This document shows positions 16,943 through 23,444 of a DNA stretch of 23,444 bases, in pieces. Source of the stretch: Piromyces finnis (Eukaryota > Neocallimastigomycota > Neocallimastigomycetes > Neocallimastigales > Neocallimastigaceae); contig MCFH01000152.1 in the NCBI GenBank assembly GCA_002104945.1, positions 1 through 23,444 on the forward strand, in the 5' to 3' direction. Both the position numbers and the translations under genes were made by a program. Numbering within the stretch: position 1 is the stretch's first letter; every line of letters starts with the position of its first letter. The notes below the pieces were generated by a model. That model searched no databases. It had not been told where the DNA came from and was given only the letters and a program-made list of their open reading frames with translations.

Positions 16943-19336
16943 TTGGATGATATCATTATCTACTCCAAGACCCTTGAAGAACATGTTCAACATGTTAGAA
17001 ATGTTCTTCAATTAATCATTGAAAACAACTTAGTTGCGAAACTCAAAAAATGTGAGTTTCACAAAGCTGAAATCGAATTTTTGGGTCACGTAATCAGTAA
17101 GGAGGGAATCAAAACTGATCCTCACAAAATTGAAGCAGTTAAGAACTGGCCTATCCCCACTACTGTGAAAGAAGTTCAGTCTTTCTTAGGGTTATGCAAT
17201 TACTACCGTCGCTTTATCTCTAACTTTTCTAAAATTGCAAAACCATTATACAACTTAACTAAGAAAGGCGTCACTTTCATATGGACAGACGAGTGTAATA
17301 GAGCATTTAATCAACTTAAAGAATTTCTTACTTCAGCTCCAGTTTTACTTTGTCCTGATCACGATAAACCATTCATAGTTGAATGTGACGCAAGTGACTT
17401 TGCTATCGGGGGAGTACTTTCACAAAAAGGTGATGATGGAGACCTGCATCCAGTTTATTACTTTTCTAAAACCCTTCATGATGCAGAACTTAATTACTCT
17501 ATCACCGAAAAGGAACTCTTAGCAATTCGTCAAGCTTTTATCGAATGGCGTCACTTACTTCAAGGTGCAAAATATCCTATTACCGTTTATTCAGACCATC
17601 GAAACTTGCTTTTTGCTACCAAACCGCAACTTCTATCCCAAAGACAAGCTCGTTGGCAAGAATACTTTGCTACTTTTGATTTCAAGATTATCTATCGACC
17701 AGAAAAGAAAAATGGTAAAGCTGATGCTCTCTCTCGTAGATCCGACCATATGCTCACAGTTGGTAAGGATATAAGTGAATCATCCTTACTTAAACCAACT
17801 CAATTAGAAGGATTCAACGAAGATGAATGCTACTTCTCTATGGAAACTAGCTTCATTGACGACATTAAGCAGTGCTACCTTCAAGATGAAACCGCTTGTC
17901 AGATTCTTAAGGATCTTGAAGTTCCAAATAGTGATCATCCTTGGATTCTTCAAGATGGCCTTTTAATAAGAACCAAACATCCGGAGCAAGTATATGTTCC
18001 AAGTCAACTAAGACTCTTAGTTATTAAGCTCAACCATGATGCACCCACTGCCGGTCACTTGGGAGTCGATAAGACTTATGACATTCTTAAACGTAATTTC
18101 TATTGGGTTAATATGCGTCAAGATGTCGAGTCTTATATTCGAAGCTGTAGTGTATGCAAGGCAATGAAAACCGATCACCATGCTCCTTATGGTAATATGA
18201 TCCGTGTCCCTCTTCCGGAACTTCCATGGCAACATCTACAAATGGACTTTATCACGGACTTACCATCAAGACCTTGTAACTCTACCTTACCATTCGACTC
18301 TACCAATCCGAACCACTATCAAGGTACCATAATGGTTACTACTTGCTACTTAACTAAGATGATACACTTAGTTGGGTTCAAACATTTATCCACTGCTAAG
18401 GAAACTGCTACTGCTTTTCTTAACCATATTTTCAAACTGCACGGATTCCCCTTATCTATTGTTACAGACCGTGGTACTCAGTTCGAAAGTCGTCTTTGGT
18501 TCCACTTGATGGAATTCTTTAATATCGATCACCACTCTGCTACTACTGGCCATCACCGCACTGTTGGACAAGTAGAACGTAACAACGACTACGTCGAAAC
18601 TTATCTTCGTTGCTACTTAGCTCAATTTGATGATCTCAGTTGGATGGATCATTTGTACTTAGCTGAATTTTGCTACAACAATTCCATCCATGCTTCCACC
18701 AAGCAACCACCATTTCTCTCCGTCTATAATTATCAAGTTCACGCAAACCCACAAATTGCAGACCTTGTTTCTTCTTTAGGACTTCATCCCCTCATCGATA
18801 GCTTCTCCCATAACTTAGCTGACCTTAAGCATACTCTCGAAGTCAGTCGTACCCGTTATCTCGATGAAAAGGATAAGCACCTTTATCACAACTTTAAGCG
18901 CTTCAAGGTCCACGATCTTGTTTGGCTTCGCAAACCCGCTAATTATCATCCTCCATTAGCGTTCAAGCTCCAAACCCGCAAGTATGGTCCATACAAGGTC
19001 ACTGGTGTCGATGAATCTAAGCTCAACTACCGCCTTGATTTATCTACCTCACCTTTCCCTCGTGTCTACCCCGTATTCCACATCAGTGAACTCGAACCAT
19101 ATCATCCCACTCCTCACCATCTATTGCTCAACCATCCCAACTCCAATGAAATCACCAAGATCCTTAGTTCTCGTAAATCGGGTCATTTTTACGAGTACTT
19201 AGTCACTTTTACTGACTTATCTCAACGTTGGATCAATGCTGACACCATTGATAAGGATGACTACTACAGCACCCTTTTAGCTGATTACCAACGTCGCGCT
19301 TACCAACAATTCACCAATTCCGTCCCAGATTCTTAA
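16943..19336 (+). CDS. pol: Gypsy pol 3' part: RT2 end, RNase H2, integrase, chromodomain-like end
   Basis: This frame (797 codons) starts with TTG immediately after an in-frame TAA, so it has no start codon of its own. Residues 1-10 are the rest of the RT active box (LDDIIIYS). The thumb NWPIPTTVKEVQSFLGLCNY follows. RNase H has FIVECDASDFAIGG, EKELLAIRQAF and SDHRNLLF, ending KADALSRR. The integrase zinc finger is HDAPTAGHLGVDKT ... CSVCKAMK, and the DDE core has MDFITDLP, TDRGTQFESRLW and GQVERNND. Then come YGPYKV...VYPVFHISELEPY (GPY/F) and a weak chromodomain (ITKILSSRKSGHFYEYLVTF). All integrase acidic residues are present. Expression would need readthrough of the TAA at 16940 or a repaired copy. 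Confidence 0.87.
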   Translation: MDDIIIYSKTLEEHVQHVRNVLQLIIENNLVAKLKKCEFHKAEIEFLGHVISKEGIKTDPHKIEAVKNWPIPTTVKEVQSFLGLCNYYRRFISNFSKIAKPLYNLTKKGVTFIWTDECNRAFNQLKEFLTSAPVLLCPDHDKPFIVECDASDFAIGGVLSQKGDDGDLHPVYYFSKTLHDAELNYSITEKELLAIRQAFIEWRHLLQGAKYPITVYSDHRNLLFATKPQLLSQRQARWQEYFATFDFKIIYRPEKKNGKADALSRRSDHMLTVGKDISESSLLKPTQLEGFNEDECYFSMETSFIDDIKQCYLQDETACQILKDLEVPNSDHPWILQDGLLIRTKHPEQVYVPSQLRLLVIKLNHDAPTAGHLGVDKTYDILKRNFYWVNMRQDVESYIRSCSVCKAMKTDHHAPYGNMIRVPLPELPWQHLQMDFITDLPSRPCNSTLPFDSTNPNHYQGTIMVTTCYLTKMIHLVGFKHLSTAKETATAFLNHIFKLHGFPLSIVTDRGTQFESRLWFHLMEFFNIDHHSATTGHHRTVGQVERNNDYVETYLRCYLAQFDDLSWMDHLYLAEFCYNNSIHASTKQPPFLSVYNYQVHANPQIADLVSSLGLHPLIDSFSHNLADLKHTLEVSRTRYLDEKDKHLYHNFKRFKVHDLVWLRKPANYHPPLAFKLQTRKYGPYKVTGVDESKLNYRLDLSTSPFPRVYPVFHISELEPYHPTPHHLLLNHPNSNEITKILSSRKSGHFYEYLVTFTDLSQRWINADTIDKDDYYSTLLADYQRRAYQQFTNSVPDS

Positions 19337-19761
19337 TCTGGACCCCACTTATTAGTATCCCACCTACTAGTGTCTACCACCCTTACTCCTTCACTACCCA
19401 CCTATCGCCACTACCCCACCTACTACCCACAACTCCGCTACCCACTAGTCGCCACCACTACAACTACCAACCACTATTCCGCTACCCAACCACCCTCTTT
19501 CGCCTTTGCCCTCAACCCTCAAATTCCGCAACCTTTTCCGCATCCCAAAATCCGTATCCCCTCGAGTCATATCATTTCCCTAACCTTCACGTGTAGTCTC
19601 CATTTCTGAAGAATCCACGTGATACCCTCACAACTTTTCTTTGAACACTTTTACACCTCACTTTTTCAACACTTAGAAAAATTTTGAGAATTTTCAAAAA
19701 ATGGAAATTCTCAATTTTTGAAAAAAAATCTAAGGTAGCACGTAACGTATTACGAAGAGCA
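19337..19761 (+). other. Pyrimidine-rich spacer between pol and the capsid ORF
   Basis: The plus strand from about 19337 to 19560 is almost free of G and rich in CCAC, CTAC and CCC. The pol frame stays open after its TAA, from 19337 to a stop at about 19609, and would encode a Thr/Pro/Tyr-rich tail (for example TYRHYPTYYPQLRYPL). That may be a former extension of pol or chance. Two CACGTG palindromes lie at 19588 and 19616. From about 19640 the sequence becomes A/T-rich ahead of the capsid start. No LTR start was recognised. Confidence 0.5.
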
Positions 19762-20886
19762 ATGAGAAATAGAATGGTGCATAATAAAGCAAGACAATTG
19801 GCTCAAAATTTAGGACGTAGAGCAAGAGATAGGATTGTACGAAGAAATCGTAGGATTGGCAATAGACAATTCGAATCAGTTAAAGGAAATGCTGCTGGTA
19901 CAACCCATACTACAACACGTATGATAGTACGTAGAACACCACGCGAACAACGATTTTTACGCAAATTGTTTAAAACAAACCCTACTAAAAACAAATATAT
20001 AAACAGATTTGGTTTTTCTTGGATGGGTGCTGGTGCAGCCTCAAAAACTATTTGGTATAGTGTTTGTCATTTAAAGTTCAATAATTTATGTAATTATTTA
20101 CAAGGTCGTAAAATCTTACCGACACAGAGTATAGAAGGAGTTTCTGCTACAGTAACCAATGATAAAGCCGTGGGAAATTCCCCATCAGCTGGTATTTACG
20201 TTGGTAAATGTACATTCCATTACGAATTGTATAACCCAACTAATTATTTAATGACCGTATACATTTACGATTTAATTTGTAAATGTGATACACCACATCA
20301 AATAGCATATTCTGATGCTAATAATGATGGTAATAGTGCCCCTGAAGCTTGTATGCAAAAGGGTTCAAAATCCATGACCGATGGAGGTTCTGCCCCAACA
20401 TGGCAAGTTGCAGACCCTACACTCGAAATGGGTACATATTGGAATACTGTTGGTATGAAACCAACGGACTATCATTTATTTAATACGATTTGGAAAGTCA
20501 AAGGAATGAAAAAAATCATTTTACCACCTGGATCATCACACCATCACGTGGTTATATACAACCCAAAAAAGAAGATAACCAATGCTAGTTTATTATACCC
20601 TAGAGAAACTAGACATACTAATAATAAAATGGGTATTGGTGGTATTACACAAGCAACTTTATTTGGTTTTGAAGGTCAAGTTGCAACTGAAGACAATCAA
20701 CGTAGTGATGGTACAATTGTAGGTACATTACCTGGTAAATTATTAGTTAAATGTATTAAAAAGGTAAATATATGGGATCTTCCATGTAACTATCAATCAG
20801 TAACATCTGAAGATGATTTAGTAGCAACATGGACTAAACCAACTATATTCTCTGATTTAGTAGAAGTCAATGCAAGCTCTACATAA
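19762..20886 (+). CDS. cap: CRESS-DNA-virus-like jelly-roll capsid protein (integrated copy)
   Basis: The frame is open from 19684, but the first ATG is at 19762, giving 374 residues; the upstream codons begin with TTG. The N-terminus is strongly basic (RNRMVHNKARQLAQ, RRARDRIVRRNRR), the usual DNA-binding and nuclear-targeting arm of small circular ssDNA virus capsids. The body has features I associate with CRESS capsids: a segment with PTDYHLFNTIWKVKGMKKI followed by LPPGSSHHHVVIYNP, and a later GGITQATLFGFEGQV strand region. There are no internal stops. It would form the shell of a small icosahedral particle. It lies between retroelements and faces a Rep-like fragment, so an endogenous viral element is likely. 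Its family is not identified, and a host gene of similar fold cannot be fully excluded. Confidence 0.72.
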   Translation: MRNRMVHNKARQLAQNLGRRARDRIVRRNRRIGNRQFESVKGNAAGTTHTTTRMIVRRTPREQRFLRKLFKTNPTKNKYINRFGFSWMGAGAASKTIWYSVCHLKFNNLCNYLQGRKILPTQSIEGVSATVTNDKAVGNSPSAGIYVGKCTFHYELYNPTNYLMTVYIYDLICKCDTPHQIAYSDANNDGNSAPEACMQKGSKSMTDGGSAPTWQVADPTLEMGTYWNTVGMKPTDYHLFNTIWKVKGMKKIILPPGSSHHHVVIYNPKKKITNASLLYPRETRHTNNKMGIGGITQATLFGFEGQVATEDNQRSDGTIVGTLPGKLLVKCIKKVNIWDLPCNYQSVTSEDDLVATWTKPTIFSDLVEVNASST

Positions 20887-21100
20887 GAACACGTGACATA
20901 CAACTAAGTTAACGTGTTTGATCCCTGTGAGCCGCAGGCTCTAGACCCTGGCCGTTGACTATCACATGTTTATATCTCATGGTGATCATGTGATGAGTCA
21001 CACCCTCCCACTTATCCATAGCCAAGTGGTTCTGAGAGGATTGTTTCCTACTCTGGACGGACGGCTCTGGGGGAGTAGGAGGAACAGATTTTTTTATTAT
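20887..21100. promoter_or_regulatory. Hairpin cluster between capsid and Rep-like fragment
   Basis: Five inverted repeats follow each other in about 200 bases. Their arms are 20888-20894 with 20912-20918 (AACACGT); 20929-20933 with 20937-20941 (GAGCC, 3-base loop); 20956-20968 with 20987-21000 (13 pairs, one bulge, 18-base loop); 21008-21013 with 21024-21029 (CCACTT); and 21047-21053 with 21073-21079 (CCTACTC, with outer TGTT/AACA pairs). A run of seven T follows at 21089. The region is far less AT-rich than its flanks. It sits where the two genes converge, so a transcript-end or packaging structure is possible; the function is unknown. Confidence 0.55.
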
Positions 21101-21168
21101 TTTTATTTAACACAAAATGTATACAACACAAATATAATGTAATGTAATGTAAATATAATAAACTTTAT

Positions 21169-21357
21169 TTAATATAATTTATTTTGTAAAACAATACAAG
21201 TACAATTTTTTTTTAAAAAGTTTAAGTGTTCAATATTTAAATTCTTATATAAATCTTCATTGGATAACCAAATCATTGGTTTTCCCCAATGAACCGTTCT
21301 TTTAAAATTAAATTGCCTGTTCGTTTTAGTAAAAACTAACGGGGGCCTTTTCTTCAA
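21169..21357 (-). pseudogene. rep: Fragment resembling the C-terminal end of a CRESS Rep helicase
   Basis: This minus-strand frame of about 62 codons opens after a TAG at 21364 and has no ATG at its start (TTG at 21357). It contains GKPMIWLSNEDLYKNL, which looks like motif C of the superfamily 3 helicase of Rep proteins (a hydrophobic strand ending in Asn after Lys-Pro). The end, LNFLKKNCTCIVLQNKLY, matches the general form of geminivirus-like Rep C-termini. The HUH nuclease domain and Walker A and B motifs are absent: the minus strand beyond 21364 shows nothing similar. The orientation, convergent with the capsid gene, is the one commonly found in CRESS genomes and supports the call. The short length keeps it tentative. 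Confidence 0.5.
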
Positions 21358-21366
21358 TGGTAACTA

Positions 21367-22032
21367 GATAATATGTAGCTATGGCTATATACTATTTCGG
21401 GTATTGGCCTACTTATCTTAGGAAATCTAAAATACTTAAACCAATGTATATGTAGTATTGACGTTAAAGAGCCTACTTTAAGGAATTTTCACGTAAGTAA
21501 AACTCGTTTGTGATTTATGCGTTTTATATAATAATTTTATTTAATATGTTTTATTATAAGTTTATTTATAAGATCAAAGTTATTTAAAAGTTTGTTGTTT
21601 TATTAATTCTTTATCCTCTGTTGCTATATTGTCGAGGAAGACTATCTTTTTCTAGTGATTAATAATAACTAACAAATACTTTTAAAAGTTATAAAGTTTT
21701 ATAAATAAATGAATTTTTTCGAATTAATACGTTTGAGTTTAAAATTTTCGTTACAAATTTTATATTACGAATTTAAATTACGAATTTTAACTACGAATTA
21801 AAACTACGAATTTTAACTACGAATTAAAACTACGAATTTTAATCACGAATTTTAACCACGAATTTTAAATTAGAAAAAACTAAAGTTTTAAAATAATACA
21901 TTTAGATGATATTTATACATGATTATTAAATTTAGCTATAATATTATTAATAAACTATTACTAATAGAATTTTTAAAGTTATATTAAATATAAATAATTT
22001 TAACTAATTAGATTCATTTTTTGTGTTTAAAG
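21367..22032. other. AT-rich spacer without a gene
   Basis: I see no coding sequence. A slightly more mixed stretch at about 21365-21515 has no readable homology to Rep in any frame. A short moderately mixed stretch lies at 21600-21655. The 13-bp array at 21767-21870 is the main structure. It leads to the 3' end of the minus-strand RT-module copy, so part of it may be that element's 3' untranslated region. Confidence 0.5.
21767..21870. repeat. 13-bp tandem repeat, eight copies
   Basis: Units begin at 21767, 21780, 21793, 21806, 21819, 21832, 21845 and 21858, an exact 13-base period. The consensus is ACGAATTTTAACT, with alternate units ACGAATTAAAACT in the middle, so part of the array also has a 26-base period. 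A further ACAAATTTT lies 14 bases before the first unit. Confidence 0.95.
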
Positions 22033-22728
22033 TTAGTCAAATGTTTCTTGGTTCTTTTTCATTGGTTCATTTGTTAAATCGATTTCTATTTGAAAGTTCG
22101 AAAGTTTTCTTTTCTTAAGTTCATTACTAATTACGGCTTCGGAAGCGGGGAAGATTTCCTTTAATTCGTTATCAATTATCAAAGCATTGATTCTTTTACT
22201 AATACTTTCGATTTTATTTCTAAGTTCTTCTGTTTCCTTCCATTGGGCAGTTAATTGTTTTTCCGTTTTATTAACCTTTCTAGTAAGTTCGATGCGTTCG
22301 GCCTTTGGGTTTAGATCATATCTAAGGTCGTTGATTTTTTGATTTAATTTGTTGAATTTTCTTTTAACTTCTACTTGAGTGTTTCCTGTTTGAAGAAGTT
22401 GAATTTCGTCTTTTACCTTTTTAATTTCTTGATTAAACTGTTCCTTTCTGTCCAAGACTTCTTTTAAGTCTTCGCATCTTAAATTAATCTGCTTTTTATA
22501 TTGTTTTTCATAATAAGTGTTTTCTTCTAATAGGTTAATAATTTGTTCTTTCAAGCTTTTGAATAGTTTATCCTGATTTCGATACCATTTGTATAGGTAA
22601 TCCTTTAATTCTTCTTGTTTATTGCTTTCGATTAATGAATTGATTGTAACTTTAAAGACTTTGAAGTCGGTGTCTTCTTTCTTTTCATTATTGTTTGATG
22701 ATTCCTTATCTTTTAATTCAATTGTGTT
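22033..22728 (-). CDS. Coiled-coil tail after RNase H, with unique C-terminus
   Basis: An ATG lies at 22554 (173 codons), but homology to the plus-strand copy starts upstream at about 22728 (INTIELKDKESS, then FKVFKVTINSL), so the ATG is probably internal. The protein is Lys/Glu-rich with heptad-like repeats (KEQIINLLEENTYYEKQ, EIKKVKDEIQLLQ) and is expected to be alpha-helical. After ALIIDNE (about 22158) it departs from the plus copy and ends with 50 or so residues including FPASEAVISNELKKRKL before a stop at 22033. I know no function for this tail; oligomerisation of the RT module is a guess. Confidence 0.65.
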   Translation of the reverse strand, partial: NTIELKDKESSNNNEKKEDTDFKVFKVTINSLIESNKQEELKDYLYKWYRNQDKLFKSLKEQIINLLEENTYYEKQYKKQINLRCEDLKEVLDRKEQFNQEIKKVKDEIQLLQTGNTQVEVKRKFNKLNQKINDLRYDLNPKAERIELTRKVNKTEKQLTAQWKETEELRNKIESISKRINALIIDNELKEIFPASEAVISNELKKRKLSNFQIEIDLTNEPMKKNQETFD

Positions 22729-22730
22729 GA

Positions 22731-23195
22731 TTATAAATCTAGTGAGTTCATTTCCTCTATGTTGTTTATCTGTTGTGGATTAGCTATAGTATTATTGTTT
22801 ACTTCATTACTTTGTTCCATTTTGATAAATCTTGATAATAGGTCCGCTATTTTGTTATCTTTTCCTTCTATGTAGCAAGGTATAACATTAAAATTGCAAA
22901 TATTCTCGAATAGTCGTAGCTTTCTATTTGTTTCGACTTTGGAACCAGAGTTGATATAGATTACTAGGTTCTTGTGGTCCGTGGCGCAATAGATTTTTTG
23001 TCCCTGTTGAAGTAATAATCTGTAGTGATGAAGAGTATCTGAAAGGGCTAGCAGTTCACGATCAAAAGTCGAGTATTTTCTCTCAGTTGAATTTAGTTTT
23101 CTTGAAAAGAAACCTATTGGCTTTAAATATTTTTTAAGTTCTGTTAAACTATTATTCTTTATTTCAAATGTATTCATAGCCTCATTTAATTTCAT
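22731..23195 (-). CDS. Gypsy RNase H domain fragment
   Basis: The frame (154 codons) covers the second half of RNase H: IGFFSRKLNSTERKYSTF, DRELLALSDTLHHYRLL, CATDHKNLVIYINSG, and KDNKIADLLSRF. It is nearly the same as residues 608-765 of the plus-strand polyprotein. The first catalytic Asp region (LTDASEIGIGAAIFQ, about 23376-23420) lies upstream in another frame after one or more frame changes near 23300. The frame stops at 22731 (NSLDL) through a one-base shift, and the homologous sequence continues into the coiled-coil frame. The enzyme role would be removal of the RNA strand during reverse transcription. Confidence 0.8.
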   Translation of the reverse strand: MKLNEAMNTFEIKNNSLTELKKYLKPIGFFSRKLNSTERKYSTFDRELLALSDTLHHYRLLLQQGQKIYCATDHKNLVIYINSGSKVETNRKLRLFENICNFNVIPCYIEGKDNKIADLLSRFIKMEQSNEVNNNTIANPQQINNIEEMNSLDL

Positions 23196-23444
23196 TGGAG
23201 GATCGATATCTTCACGATTTTTGGCTTTATCGGATTTATTATTTTTGCGTCCATAATGTCCGTTATACGTCCACTTCTTATGACCAAATAGATTTTCGAT
23301 TGTTTACGATTGACATTATTCTTGTATACGTTACTTAAAATGTAATTTTGAACATGTACATGGGGGCCCTCCGCTTGGAAAATTGCGGCACCAATTCCGA
23401 TTTCCGAGGCGTCGGTTAGAAAAAAAATGTCATGGTTAGGTTTG
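23196..23444 (-). pseudogene. RNase H N-terminal part with insertion, frameshifted, runs off the window
   Basis: The minus strand reads LTDASEIGIGAAIFQ (about 23420-23376), the first RNase H motif with its catalytic Asp, then NYILSNVYKNN as in the plus-strand copy. Small indels near 23300-23340 break the frame before the next part at 23195. The rest of RT1 should lie beyond the window. Confidence 0.65.

Larger units (their letters stand above)
11972..19336 (+). mobile_element. Composite Ty3/Gypsy element with two RT-RNase H modules
   Basis: Order on the plus strand: decayed gag (11972-13300), protease (about 13330-13600), first RT (about 14100-14900), first RNase H (15000-15620), coiled coil (about 15790-16270), second RT (about 16430-17200), second RNase H (about 17370-17760), integrase with zinc finger (about 18030-18720), GPY/F (about 18985-19110) and a chromodomain-like end. 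The pol part is one frame from 13421 to 19336, interrupted only by TAA at 16940. Base use changes at about 13800 and 16290: the stretch between is A-rich and codes for many Lys, Asn and Glu, which suggests an inserted module. No LTR was found at either side. Confidence 0.75.
19762..21357. other. Putative endogenous CRESS-type ssDNA virus fragment
   Basis: A capsid-like ORF on plus and a Rep-like fragment on minus converge on a hairpin-rich spacer of about 280 bases. Both codon content and overall G+C stand out from the AT-rich DNA next to them. Most of Rep and any recognisable nonanucleotide origin are missing, so this is a partial copy. The left limit may lie between 19337 and 19762 and the right limit near 21360. 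Confidence 0.55.
22033..23444 (-). mobile_element. Partial second copy of the RT1-type module (RNase H and coiled coil)
   Basis: Read on minus, this stretch matches about 14994-16280 of the composite element: RNase H start (about 23376-23420), the long insertion, RNase H end, and the coiled coil. Matches are high at nucleotide and protein level but with many substitutions, unlike the near-identical arms at 1-3565, so this copy is older or belongs to another subfamily. It enters from beyond the window. Unlike the plus-strand copy it ends in its own stop at 22033, with no second RT or integrase. Confidence 0.75.

Noticed and set aside
19370-19609. Independent 79-codon gene
   Set aside because: No ATG, low complexity, and in frame with pol; treated as a possible pol tail.
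19684-19761. Upstream extension of the capsid protein from 19684
   Set aside because: It begins with TTG. The first ATG in frame is at 19762 and starts directly before the basic arm. A spliced or non-ATG start remains possible.
20987-21040. Hammerhead-ribozyme or C/D-box RNA look-alike (GTGATGAGTC, CTGAG)
   Set aside because: The conserved C of the hammerhead core is G and no GAAA follows; the C-to-D spacing is short and no guide context is visible.
21014-21095. Possible tRNA or Pol III gene (TAGCCAAGTGG resembles an A box, T run at the end)
   Set aside because: No acceptor stem, D-arm pairing or T-arm with GGTTC in the right place; the pairings found are different hairpins.
21452-21461. 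TAGTATTGAC, similar to the CRESS origin nonanucleotide TAGTATTAC
   Set aside because: It has an extra G, and it is not in the loop of any inverted repeat I can see.

Overview
The window looks like a repeat-rich, very AT-rich stretch of a eukaryotic nuclear genome. The evidence is chromodomain-bearing Ty3/Gypsy (chromovirus) retrotransposons, long non-coding DNA that is almost only A and T, and no bacterial-type operons. An early-diverging fungus (an anaerobic chytrid-like or microsporidian-like genome) or a protist would fit, but nothing here fixes the taxon. I see no host housekeeping gene.

Layout. (1) 1-8117 is a chromovirus and a partial inverted copy of it. A nearly complete copy lies on the minus strand: gag at 6860, then protease, RT, RNase H, integrase and chromodomain, ending near 2004. 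Positions 1-1587 repeat its 3' third on the plus strand. The two copies meet tail to tail at about 1588-1972 through two truncated, non-identical LTR starts. Wherever I aligned the arms they differ by single-base indels. A matching LTR end lies at 7985-8117. A 63-bp repeat built of three 21-bp units lies upstream of gag. (2) 8118-11971 is about 3.9 kb of AT-rich DNA with short tandem duplications and no gene I can support. (3) 11972-19336 is a second, less AT-rich Gypsy element on the plus strand: a decayed gag, then a pol frame of almost 2,000 codons. This frame holds two consecutive RT-RNase H modules separated by a coiled coil, followed by integrase. One TAA interrupts it, exactly where the Tyr of the second RT's Y-x-D-D box should be. 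(4) 19762-21357 looks like an integrated piece of a CRESS-type single-stranded DNA virus: a jelly-roll-type capsid ORF on the plus strand, then a hairpin-rich 280-bp spacer, then a convergent minus-strand fragment resembling the C-terminal end of a Rep helicase. (5) 21367-22032 is AT-rich with an exact 13-bp tandem repeat. (6) 22033-23444 is a minus-strand copy of the RNase H-coiled coil part of the first module of element (3), here with its own different C-terminus and stop.

How the parts relate. Every recognisable gene belongs to a mobile or viral element. The chromoviruses would make Gag particles, copy their RNA with RT and RNase H, and integrate by a DDE integrase, with the chromodomain probably biasing insertion toward heterochromatin; that would explain the clustering. 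Most frames are broken, so little here is likely to be active unless the single-base breaks are sequencing errors. The most unusual points are the convergent capsid/Rep pair among retroelements and the in-frame double-RT polyprotein.
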